A DNA stretch of 38,286 bases from Legionella sp. (lineage in GTDB: Bacteria; Pseudomonadota; Gammaproteobacteria; Legionellales; Legionellaceae): NCBI GenBank assembly GCA_013697625.1, contig JACCWN010000064.1, positions 1 to 38,286 on the forward strand, given 5' to 3'. Under the pieces are notes generated by a model that was not told the origin of the DNA, ran no database searches, and saw only the letters and a list, made by a program, of their open reading frames with translations. This document shows positions 7,989 through 14,145 of this stretch, in pieces (the first letter of the stretch is position 1; every line of letters begins with the position of its first letter). A program made the translations under genes and the position numbers.

Positions 7989-7994
7989 GTAATT

Positions 7995-8558
7995 TCACTT
8001 AACAATAGATAGGTGATATTGATTTTTATATTTTTGAAGATACTGTTTTAAGGGTTTGGCTAATTTAAGTCCAGCTAATATACCTATACAGAATGCTTGT
8101 GCAGCATCGAAGTTTTCAATTAATTCTCTTGAAAGTGCAATATCCCGTGGGTCCATGATAAATACTTCACTGTCGCTCACATTTTCAAACCCTAATTGAC
8201 CAGCTCTATCCTGATATAATAAGTTGTTATCTCCATAACGACGATAAGAAAATTTGTGATGAAATGAATCTTGTATACTATTAATTTTCATATTTCTTGC
8301 ATATTCAATACCAATAAAACAACTTTGAATGGGATGTAATCCATGTAAAATATAAAAATCATATACAAGTTCTTCAATCTTTAATTTAAGAATAGCCTTT
8401 GTATTGATACATTGTACTATATAATATTCTTCCATATTTTCAAATAAAGAATCAACAATTTTATATATAATAAAAACATCTTTATCTATCCTTGACCTAT
8501 AAAAAGAATTGCTAAAAATCGCAAAAGTCTTTCTAAAGGGCTGACTTAACAAGCTCAT
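7995..8558 (-). CDS. Conserved-looking protein of unknown function (187 aa)
   Basis: I do not recognise this family. The protein has no signal peptide or membrane helix. A hydrophobic/aromatic beta-rich N-terminal half contains YKIVDSLFENMEEYYIVQC. The middle reads LHPIQSCFIGIEYARNM, followed by a charged region with FHHKFSYRRYGDNNLLYQD. The C-terminal helix pair includes AQAFCIGILAGLKLAK and ends in a lysine-rich tail. It lies 10 bases after the repressor-like gene and 6 before the transporter, so it should work with them. The LHPIQSCFIGIEYA block suggests a compact ligand-binding or sensory domain, but this is a guess. Its pairing with an S24-type regulator may mean it modulates that regulator. 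Confidence 0.7.
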   Translation of the reverse strand: MSLLSQPFRKTFAIFSNSFYRSRIDKDVFIIYKIVDSLFENMEEYYIVQCINTKAILKLKIEELVYDFYILHGLHPIQSCFIGIEYARNMKINSIQDSFHHKFSYRRYGDNNLLYQDRAGQLGFENVSDSEVFIMDPRDIALSRELIENFDAAQAFCIGILAGLKLAKPLKQYLQKYKNQYHLSIVK

Positions 8559-8568
8559 CTATCGTCCT

Positions 8569-9249
8569 TTATAATATTTTTGTCTTCCTATTGTAAAAAA
8601 GAGTTAAGTATACAACTGCAATAATTTTATGATGCTCTTTCGAAAAATTCAGCACACTTGAAGACTGACTTATTGAATTTAAACGCCAATCAGGTGGGTC
8701 TATTGATAACTGGCGTAGAGTCAATTCATTATTATTTTCTTTAAGGTTAACCAAAACCAAATCACCGTCTGAAGGCTTTAAAGCTGGGTCGAAAATGAAT
8801 AGAGTTCCTATATGAAATGGTGGATACATTGAAGGCCTACTTTCTAAAGCAAATGCATTATTACTTAAATTTTCATGACCTCTCAAGGTAATAGGGATCC
8901 ATTCTTGCCACTGGCTTAAGTCAAGAGTATTTGCATTTTTTACATTTTCCCAATTAAAAATAGGAACAAACATAGGCTTAGATGGAAAATTCATTTCAGG
9001 TGGTGTTATTTTGTGTATTCCAATTATTGAATCGATAGGAACATTAAAATAATCAGCAACTGTTTTAAGGGTATATACCCGGGGATCAGTCGTTTCACCG
9101 GATAATAGTCGTCTTACAGTCATAATTGGAATTCTAAGATCTTGAGCAATTTTAGTTTCAGTTACGTTTTTAAGTTTCATCAAAGCATTTAAATTTCTAG
9201 CAATACTAGTACGCTGCTCCTTATCTAAAACAAGACATTCTGAACCCAT
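8569..9249 (-). CDS. XRE-type HTH regulator with S24 (LexA/CI-like) C-terminal domain
   Basis: Residues about 13-78 form a Cro/CI helix-turn-helix (TKIAQDLRIPIMTVRRLLSG, then LKTVADYFNVPIDSIIG). Residues 125-200 match the S24 fold, with the serine motif SRPSMYPPF (Ser 140) and DGDLVLVNLKENNNELTLRQL. In LexA and CI the catalytic Lys lies in the last block; here the aligned segment is TLRQL with no Lys. Self-cleavage is therefore doubtful, and the domain may serve for dimerisation or ligand sensing. AGGTAG upstream of ATG 9249 is a good ribosome binding site. It is first of the four-gene operon and faces a csrA-like unit, as in regulatory modules of Legionella integrative elements. It probably controls both directions through the palindrome at 9338-9361. 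Confidence 0.85.
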   Translation of the reverse strand: MGSECLVLDKEQRTSIARNLNALMKLKNVTETKIAQDLRIPIMTVRRLLSGETTDPRVYTLKTVADYFNVPIDSIIGIHKITPPEMNFPSKPMFVPIFNWENVKNANTLDLSQWQEWIPITLRGHENLSNNAFALESRPSMYPPFHIGTLFIFDPALKPSDGDLVLVNLKENNNELTLRQLSIDPPDWRLNSISQSSSVLNFSKEHHKIIAVVYLTLFYNRKTKIL

Positions 9250-9332
9250 TCTACCTAACCATTATCAAAAACAAAATTGTATCTTAATTTTATATATTTT
9301 AAAACATATACAATTAAATCTACCATTATTGT

Positions 9333-9362
9333 TTGACATATATAACATCATTGTTATATATT
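9333..9362 (+). promoter_or_regulatory. Sigma70-like promoter containing a perfect palindromic operator
   Basis: TTGACA at 9333-9338 is followed 17-18 bases later by ATATAT/TATATT (9356-9362), reading toward the small ORF and csrA. The spacer and the -10 hexamer are covered by a perfect inverted repeat, ATATATAACA and TGTTATATAT with TCAT between them (9338-9361). Related half-sites (ATTGTT) lie at about 9326 and 9371. A dimeric repressor bound here would block RNA polymerase. The facing XRE/S24 regulator is the natural candidate, but binding is inferred. Confidence 0.6.
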
Positions 9363-9564
9363 TCAATTTTATTGTTATGATTACATACTTATAAAGTCAA
9401 CATGTAGCATAGGATTTTGTAAAATAAATCCTAAGAAGTTGGTTGTAAAAATTCTAAGTTAATAATCTATTAAAAGGTAATCCATCACTTTGTAGAATTT
9501 ACTTAAATAGTAAAATTAATTAAATTAAAGGATTCGAAATTTATTTCAACGCATAAGGATAAAG

Positions 9565-9717
9565 ATGCAAAACCCAACCCTTCGAATAATCACTTTATAT
9601 CATCAAGGATCCTTTGTAATTGAGATACCTTATCACCCTCTTAAGAATATAACAGGTAAAGATTTCGGTCCTACAAATGTCACTGCTGGGCGGAAAAATT
9701 TAAAAATGATGGTTTAA
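9565..9717 (+). CDS. Small protein of unknown function (50 aa) upstream of csrA
   Basis: ATG at 9565 follows the ribosome binding site AAGGA (9555-9559) at good spacing and runs 50 codons to TAA 9715-9717. The product begins MQNPTLRIITLYHQGSFVIE, continues to a central HPLKN and ends with a basic KNLKMMV. It looks like a compact beta-rich protein. I do not recognise it. It lies in the same orientation as csrA, 79 bases ahead of it, behind the palindromic promoter, so the two probably form one unit. The good RBS and protein-like composition support a real gene. Confidence 0.5.
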   Translation: MQNPTLRIITLYHQGSFVIEIPYHPLKNITGKDFGPTNVTAGRKNLKMMV

Positions 9718-9796
9718 TGATCTGATAAGGATGCTTATGGTTAGGACCCTACCACACAAATTCATTCAACAATATCTTCAAAAATAGAGAGTATAA

Positions 9797-10018
9797 ATGA
9801 TGTTAACCTGCACTGGAAAACTTGGTGAAACGATAGTTATAGATGATAAGGTTCAAATAACCTTGCTTGGTATTAGAGACAATAAAGTTTTGCTTGGGTT
9901 TGATTCTCTCAATAAAGTTTGTATTCATCGTAAAAAAACGCGTTTACTGCTTCAATCGGAGTGTCTCAAATTGAGCCAATATCTATCTCATAGAACATTG
10001 TCTCAGCCTGAAGACTGA
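9797..10018 (+). CDS. csrA: Divergent CsrA-family RNA-binding regulator (accessory paralogue)
   Basis: The first 55 residues follow CsrA: GKLGETIVIDDKVQITLLGIRDNKVLLGF, then NKVCIHRKKTRLLLQ. CsrA dimers bind GGA motifs in mRNA leaders and alter translation or stability. Numbered from the second ATG (9800), His 43 and Arg 44 of the RNA-binding face are kept. Leu 4 is Cys, Arg 6 is Gly, Arg 7 is Lys, and the usual Glu-Glu after Arg 44 is Lys-Lys. A 19-residue tail (KLSQYLSHRTLSQPED end) exceeds the normal length. Accessory CsrA paralogues of this kind sit on Legionella integrative elements (lvr/csrT type) beside repressor genes, as here. It is probably not the genome's main CsrA. Two GGA triplets (9729, 9744) lie in its leader. 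Confidence 0.85.
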   Translation: MMLTCTGKLGETIVIDDKVQITLLGIRDNKVLLGFDSLNKVCIHRKKTRLLLQSECLKLSQYLSHRTLSQPED

Positions 10019-10039
10019 AAATATAAGAAATTAAACCTT

Positions 10040-10113
10040 TCTGGATCAAGCTCCCAATCTAATACAACTAAGATGAGCTAAATCCAGAGAAGATATTATA
10101 AAAAATTTTTTTT
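10040..10113 (+). terminator. Hairpin and T tract after csrA
   Basis: TCTGGAT..AGCTC (10040-10053) pairs with GAGCT..ATCCAGA (10075-10088), interrupted by a 2/2 internal loop. A run of eight T follows at about 10106-10113. The loop is long and the T tract is offset by about 17 bases, so termination efficiency is uncertain. It would close the small ORF-csrA unit. Confidence 0.4.
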
Positions 10114-10131
10114 ATTAGAGTTCGGGTAACC

Positions 10132-10767
10132 TTGGAAGGTGGTAGAATAATTTTAAAACTCTATGAAGTCGCTGTGTTTAAGGCTATTGAAGCCATGAAC
10201 TTAGTACAAAATATTGCGGGTTCAGGAAGATATTCCTATTTGGTGCATACGCAAACCTACTTTGCACCGCCACCTAGTGGTCTTAAACCAACAACTAGTG
10301 CATTTGAACCCCCATCTATGGATAATCAGGACATTTGCCTGACTCATAGTTTTGGAATATGTTGCAACAACTCATAGTTTTTCTTTACTGGGCCTACCAA
10401 GCATATTTTCTTATTTAAATGCAGGAGATCTGCAAATTTTAAGAGATAAAGGTGGCATATTACTAATTTCATTTAATAATAATATAGATGATTTTTCCGG
10501 CCAACCAAATTATTTTGGAAAAAAACTAAAGAATACTCCCCTCTCAAAATAAAATTATCTAGTAATGCACCATCTGGTAATGCGATTATTGATATTTCAA
10601 GTTTTGGAGGAGATTGTAAGCAGACCTGTATGAAAGTGGACTCTAAGTGTTATCCTGTAATTAGCGGAAAAAGTAGAATCAGTATTTCCCCAAATTCAGT
10701 TATAGAAATTAAAGGAAAAGACAGCATTTGCTATGCCGTGATCGCGAGTTTAAAAGGAATTAATTAA
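10132..10767 (+). pseudogene. Broken gene(s) of unknown function
   Basis: Three partly overlapping frames each read like protein. 10132-10377 (TTG start) has VFKAIEAMNLVQNIAGSGRY and FAPPPSGLKPTTSAFEPP. 10352-10552 has LGLPSIFSYLNAGDLQILR and GGILLISFNNNIDDFSGQP. From about 10540 to TAA 10765-10767 a third frame carries FGGDCKQTCMKVDSKCYP and SRISISPNSVIEIKGKDS, with several cysteines. The first junction contains a repeated ACTCATAGTTTT (about 10339 and 10370), which could mark a slippage event. I infer one or two decayed genes, perhaps a secreted cysteine-containing protein; no family is recognised. Nothing else occupies the stretch up to the tRNA cluster. Confidence 0.35.
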
Positions 10768-10910
10768 GGGTCTATTTTTTCCCCAAAGTTCGCCCGGTTA
10801 AAATTTGAAAACTAAAGAATAGTTGAGAAAATTTGAGAGAAGAAGTCATGTAATTTTTTATAATTCATCACACAGTTATACTGTCTACGAACAATTTCAA
10901 AATGTATAAT

Positions 10911-10997
10911 TGGTGCCCAGGGCCGGAATCGAACCGGCATGGTGTTACCACCGAGGGATTTTAAGTCCCTTGCGTCTACCTGTTTCGCCACCTGGGC
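10911..10997 (-). tRNA. leuZ: tRNA-Leu (anticodon TAA)
   Basis: An 87-nt minus-strand tRNA with a long variable arm typical of leucine tRNAs (CGGTGGTAACACCAT region). The acceptor arms are GCCCAGG and CCTGGGC, the anticodon loop CTTAAAA carries TAA, and ACCA is encoded. It is the last gene of a Gly-Cys-Leu cluster behind pgsA, the same order as glyW-cysT-leuZ in E. coli. Its 3' end faces the accessory region. Confidence 0.96.
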
Positions 10998-11002
10998 AAT
11001 TA

Positions 11003-11076
11003 TGGAGGCTGAGGCCGGAATCGAACCGGCGTACACGGCTTTGCAGGCCGCTGCATGACCACTCTGCCACACAGCC
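11003..11076 (-). tRNA. cysT: tRNA-Cys (anticodon GCA)
   Basis: A 74-nt minus-strand tRNA with anticodon loop CTGCAAA (GCA), T arm GCCGG TTCGATT CCGGC, U73 discriminator (a cysteine identity element) and encoded CCA. The acceptor arms GGCTGTG and CTCAGCC pair except for a U-U mismatch at positions 6/67. It lies 5 bases upstream of tRNA-Leu. Confidence 0.95.
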
Positions 11077-11131
11077 CTTGTGTTCGCCAAGCACCTTGAT
11101 GATATATAATGGTAGTTATTATTTATCGTAT

Positions 11132-11155
11132 AAAAAAAGCGACTGGTGTCGCTTT
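11132..11155 (-). terminator. Hairpin with T run between tRNA-Gly and tRNA-Cys
   Basis: On the minus strand AAAGCGAC-ACCA-GTCGCTTT forms a perfect 8-bp stem followed by TTTT. It begins 4 bases after the CCA of tRNA-Gly and has the full form of an intrinsic terminator. It would attenuate transcription from pgsA and tRNA-Gly into tRNA-Cys and tRNA-Leu, unless those have their own promoter in the 55-base gap or the hairpin acts in processing. Confidence 0.65.
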
Positions 11156-11159
11156 GATT

Positions 11160-11235
<76 letters not shown>

Positions 11236-11287
11236 ATCACTAAGGCTTGAGATTCTACCGAAATATACTTTGCTGTCAATAACAAAT

Positions 11288-11851
11288 TTAATTTTTTTTC
11301 ATTAATTCAGGCCAAGCAATTGCTAAATAAATTATCATGGACCAGATAGTTAAAATTGCAGACACATAAAGTAAAACGAATCCAAGTACGCCCCACCAGG
11401 AAACCATAGGCTCAAATGCAATTAATAAAGATAAGGCAATCATTTGCATGAGTGTTTTTAATTTACCAATATACCCTACAGTCACACTGGCTCTACTGCC
11501 AATTTCAGCCATCCATTCTCGCAAAGCCGAGATAACTATTTCTCGGCCAACAATGACCATGGCAGGTATGGTGATATAACTGATGTAATCATTACTAACC
11601 AAGAGCAACAAACTAGTAGACACCAGTAACTTATCAGCCACTGGATCAAGAAAAGCACCGAAGGGTGACATCATTTTAAGCCTGCGTGCCAAATATCCAT
11701 CCAACCAATCAGTAAAACTTGCAACCGCAAAAATACAAGCAGCAGCTACATGTGATCCATGAACAGGTAGATAAAAAACTATAACAAAAACAGGAATTAA
11801 AAGAATTCTTGTCAAGGTTAATAAATTAGGCAAACTAGTTAATGTACTCAA
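11288..11851 (-). CDS. pgsA: CDP-diacylglycerol-glycerol-3-phosphate 3-phosphatidyltransferase
   Basis: This inner-membrane enzyme makes phosphatidylglycerophosphate from CDP-diacylglycerol and glycerol-3-phosphate, the committed step to phosphatidylglycerol and cardiolipin. The CDP-alcohol phosphotransferase signature is complete: DWLDGYLARR with Asp 48, Asp 51, Gly 52, Ala 55 and Arg 56, then Gly 65, Asp 69 and Asp 73 in GAFLDPVADK. About five to six membrane helices follow in a normal 187-residue protein. Translation starts at TTG 11851, giving MSTLTSLPNLLTLTRILLIP, which aligns with the usual N-terminus; a G-rich GTAGGG lies just upstream. The Gly-Cys-Leu tRNA genes follow, as in E. coli. 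Confidence 0.97.
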   Translation of the reverse strand: MSTLTSLPNLLTLTRILLIPVFVIVFYLPVHGSHVAAACIFAVASFTDWLDGYLARRLKMMSPFGAFLDPVADKLLVSTSLLLLVSNDYISYITIPAMVIVGREIVISALREWMAEIGSRASVTVGYIGKLKTLMQMIALSLLIAFEPMVSWWGVLGFVLLYVSAILTIWSMIIYLAIAWPELMKKN

Positions 11852-11890
11852 GCCCTACACCCCTTTTAGTATGATACGACCCCACACCGC

Positions 11891-12541
11891 TTAAAATCCT
11901 AAATAACCTGCTAATTGCCAATAGTCCTGAAACACTACCTTAGCACCTGCAGTTTTTAAATCAACTTCGTGTTGATTGTAAATATCAATGCCTATGGCGT
12001 CTACATTTATACGGGATGCCATTTCCATATCTGTAATCGAATCACCAATCATCAATGTGCCAGCAGCATCTTGGTTAAATACCACCATAATTTCTTCAAG
12101 CATTTGCGGACAGGGTTTGGCTGGCACAAGACCGGCACAGCGTGTTACTTTGAAAAAGCTTTCTAAACCGGTGGTTTGCAGGGCTCTTGTTAAAGAAAAC
12201 TGCCCTTTGTTTGTAGCAAGGGCCAGATTCACCTTTGCTCCTTGCAATGTTTTTATGAAATCTACAACACCTGGAACTAAACGCAGCTGTGCATTCTGAC
12301 TAAAAAGCGCTTGTTGAACAGCTTCCATTAACTGTGTTTGTTGACTATTAGAGCTCATAGGATATGATTTTCGAATTGCCTGATCTAATCCCAGTGAAAC
12401 GTATTTATTTACAGAAATGGGAGCAACCTTGCCCAAACCTAGTTTATCGGCCTCATCTGTCACTGAATGTATAATTTGACCTACAGTATCTGCAATTGTG
12501 CCTTCCCAATCAAACACGACCAAACCATATGGATTACTCAT
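11891..12541 (-). CDS. HAD-family phosphatase (phosphoglycolate phosphatase-like)
   Basis: A 216-residue HAD hydrolase of the beta-phosphoglucomutase/Gph class. Motif I is VVFDWEGT with nucleophile Asp 11, motif II is ALATNKG, the motif III lysine lies in PAKPCPQML, and motif IV is MIGDSITDMEMA. The helical cap (about residues 20-85) fits subclass C1. The motif I residue two after the nucleophile, usually Asp and the acid/base, is Glu 13, so catalysis may be altered. The start overlaps the end of rluC by 8 bases. A HAD phosphatase next to rluC is a recurrent gammaproteobacterial arrangement. The substrate cannot be read from the sequence. Confidence 0.88.
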   Translation of the reverse strand: MSNPYGLVVFDWEGTIADTVGQIIHSVTDEADKLGLGKVAPISVNKYVSLGLDQAIRKSYPMSSNSQQTQLMEAVQQALFSQNAQLRLVPGVVDFIKTLQGAKVNLALATNKGQFSLTRALQTTGLESFFKVTRCAGLVPAKPCPQMLEEIMVVFNQDAAGTLMIGDSITDMEMASRINVDAIGIDIYNQHEVDLKTAGAKVVFQDYWQLAGYLGF

Positions 12542-13481
12542 TGCTTTTTAAGCTCCTTGCACGCAACTGCTTAAGTGTATTGGCAAACTGATCGTCCACA
12601 TCTGCTTGAAAAAAGTGGCTTGTACCATTTAGGGTAAAGCCTATTGAACGAGCATGCAAATAAAGTTTCTTAGATTTATTATCTATGCCTTCGACATCCT
12701 TAGCAAGCGAACCATATTTTTCATCACCAAGGATGACATGGCCCAAATGGGCACTGTGTACACGAATTTGGTGTGTGCGTCCCGTTTTTGGTCTAACTTC
12801 CATCCAACAGGAGGTTTCATAATTTTCAAGCAGTTTAAAGTCAGTTTCGCAGGCTTTACCTGCTTCATTGATAGAAACAAGACGCTCACCAGATTTTAAT
12901 ATATTTTTTTCAAGCGCGGCATTGACTCTTATTTTTTTTTCACCAGCCCAATGACCTGTCAATAAGGCCCAATAGGTTTTTTGAACTTCGCGGGCCTCAA
13001 GTAGTGCCTGGATTGATCTTAATGTACTGCGTTTCTTGGCTAATAAAAGACACCCAGAGGTCTCTTTATCTAACCTGTGGACCAATTCTAAATAAGGTAA
13101 ATCTTGTCTTGTCTTTCTCAAAGCTTCAATCACACCAAAACTCAACCCACTGCCACCATGCACCGCTATACCACTGGGCTTGTTGATGATTAAAAGATTT
13201 GAATCTTCAAAAATAATACATTCTTTGAAGCGTTTGGCCAAGGCATCACCGACAAATAAATCTTTGGTTTCGGAGATGCGAATGGGGGGCACACGAATGC
13301 TGTCTAGTACTTGTAATTTTAATGAGGGTTGGGCTCTTTTTTTGTTGACTCTAACCTCACCGCCTCGAATAATTCTGTAAATATGGCTCTTAGGAACACC
13401 TTTTAATATGCGAATTAGATAATTATCTAATCGCTGTCCCGCTTCATCTTGCGCAACTTCTTTATAACTAACTTCACCCAT
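12534..13481 (-). CDS. rluC: 23S rRNA pseudouridine(955/2504/2580) synthase
   Basis: RluC converts three uridines of 23S rRNA to pseudouridine. The protein has an N-terminal S4 RNA-binding domain (about residues 16-65, GQRLDNYLIRILKGVPKSHI). The catalytic domain carries the signature LELVHRLDKETSG with nucleophile Asp 138 and the RTHQIRVH block near 230. I prefer ATG 13481 (315 aa) to the TTG two codons upstream at 13487. It is the first gene of a unit with the HAD phosphatase, divergent from rne, the same layout as in E. coli; this supports RluC rather than RluD. Confidence 0.93.
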   Translation of the reverse strand: MGEVSYKEVAQDEAGQRLDNYLIRILKGVPKSHIYRIIRGGEVRVNKKRAQPSLKLQVLDSIRVPPIRISETKDLFVGDALAKRFKECIIFEDSNLLIINKPSGIAVHGGSGLSFGVIEALRKTRQDLPYLELVHRLDKETSGCLLLAKKRSTLRSIQALLEAREVQKTYWALLTGHWAGEKKIRVNAALEKNILKSGERLVSINEAGKACETDFKLLENYETSCWMEVRPKTGRTHQIRVHSAHLGHVILGDEKYGSLAKDVEGIDNKSKKLYLHARSIGFTLNGTSHFFQADVDDQFANTLKQLRARSLKSNE

Positions 13482-13487
13482 TGTCAA

Positions 13488-14145
13488 TAAACCTGTTTGC
13501 TGTGCGTGATTTTTTTGATATGATTATATATCGCAAGGTAAAACCCAAGCGACCGAATTATAACGCATAAACCAAAAATGTTTAAGAGTCGATTCATTAT
13601 CATCAAAAATTTATTGGTAATGCACTAAGAAGCCTGCTGATTCTTAGTTTTTAATCAACTAAAAATTGAAAACGATAGAATAGCATAATTTTAGATAATT
13701 TGATAATAAATATTACAAAAGCAGCCGCTTATTCCTCTCATAGTAACAATACTAGTGTTTGGTTAGGCGGTGAAGGAAAAACAGACGCGCTTTCATTTGT
13801 CTATATTGATTTGGAAGTGACCCAATACCAGAGCTGAATTGATTACTATTTCAACAGATACCACCGCATGCCAGATTGGCAACCCCATTATGAATTATTT
13901 TAGGGCTTTTGCACGCTCTATAAAAAGATTTTATTCTTTAATTCGTATTCTATGTAGTTTTCTTGGTTGCCCCCTTATTTCATATTATAAGAACCATGCC
14001 TTCGGTCTGTTACAAAGTTATGGGGTCCCTTAAAATCATGCCTTTAATTATTCCAAAAAAGATCGTACTAATAACGACGAATTGAATAATATAAGTTTAT
14101 TGAGCCTAATAGATTAAATGTTTGCGCCTTATCAAGAGGTTACGA
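13488..14145. other. Long divergent intergenic region / rne leader
   Basis: About 650 bases separate rluC from rne. Two weak frames exist: 13700-13837 (TTG start, 45 codons, containing SHSNNTSVWLGGEGKTDALS) and 13839-14033 (64 codons). Neither has a good ribosome binding site or a recognised motif, though the first reads like protein and may be a gene fragment. In E. coli the rne leader is long and structured and mediates autoregulation by RNase E. A similar leader here would explain the spacing, but I cannot point to conserved hairpins. Confidence 0.35.

Noticed and set aside
763..10997. Duplicated tRNA 3' ends as attL/attR of one integrated element
   Set aside because: I compared the 3' halves of tRNA-Arg and tRNA-Leu with the region and found no second partial copy, and no integrase gene is present.
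13839..14033. Plus-strand frame of 64 codons in the rne leader
   Set aside because: No good ribosome binding site and no family match; treated as part of the leader region.
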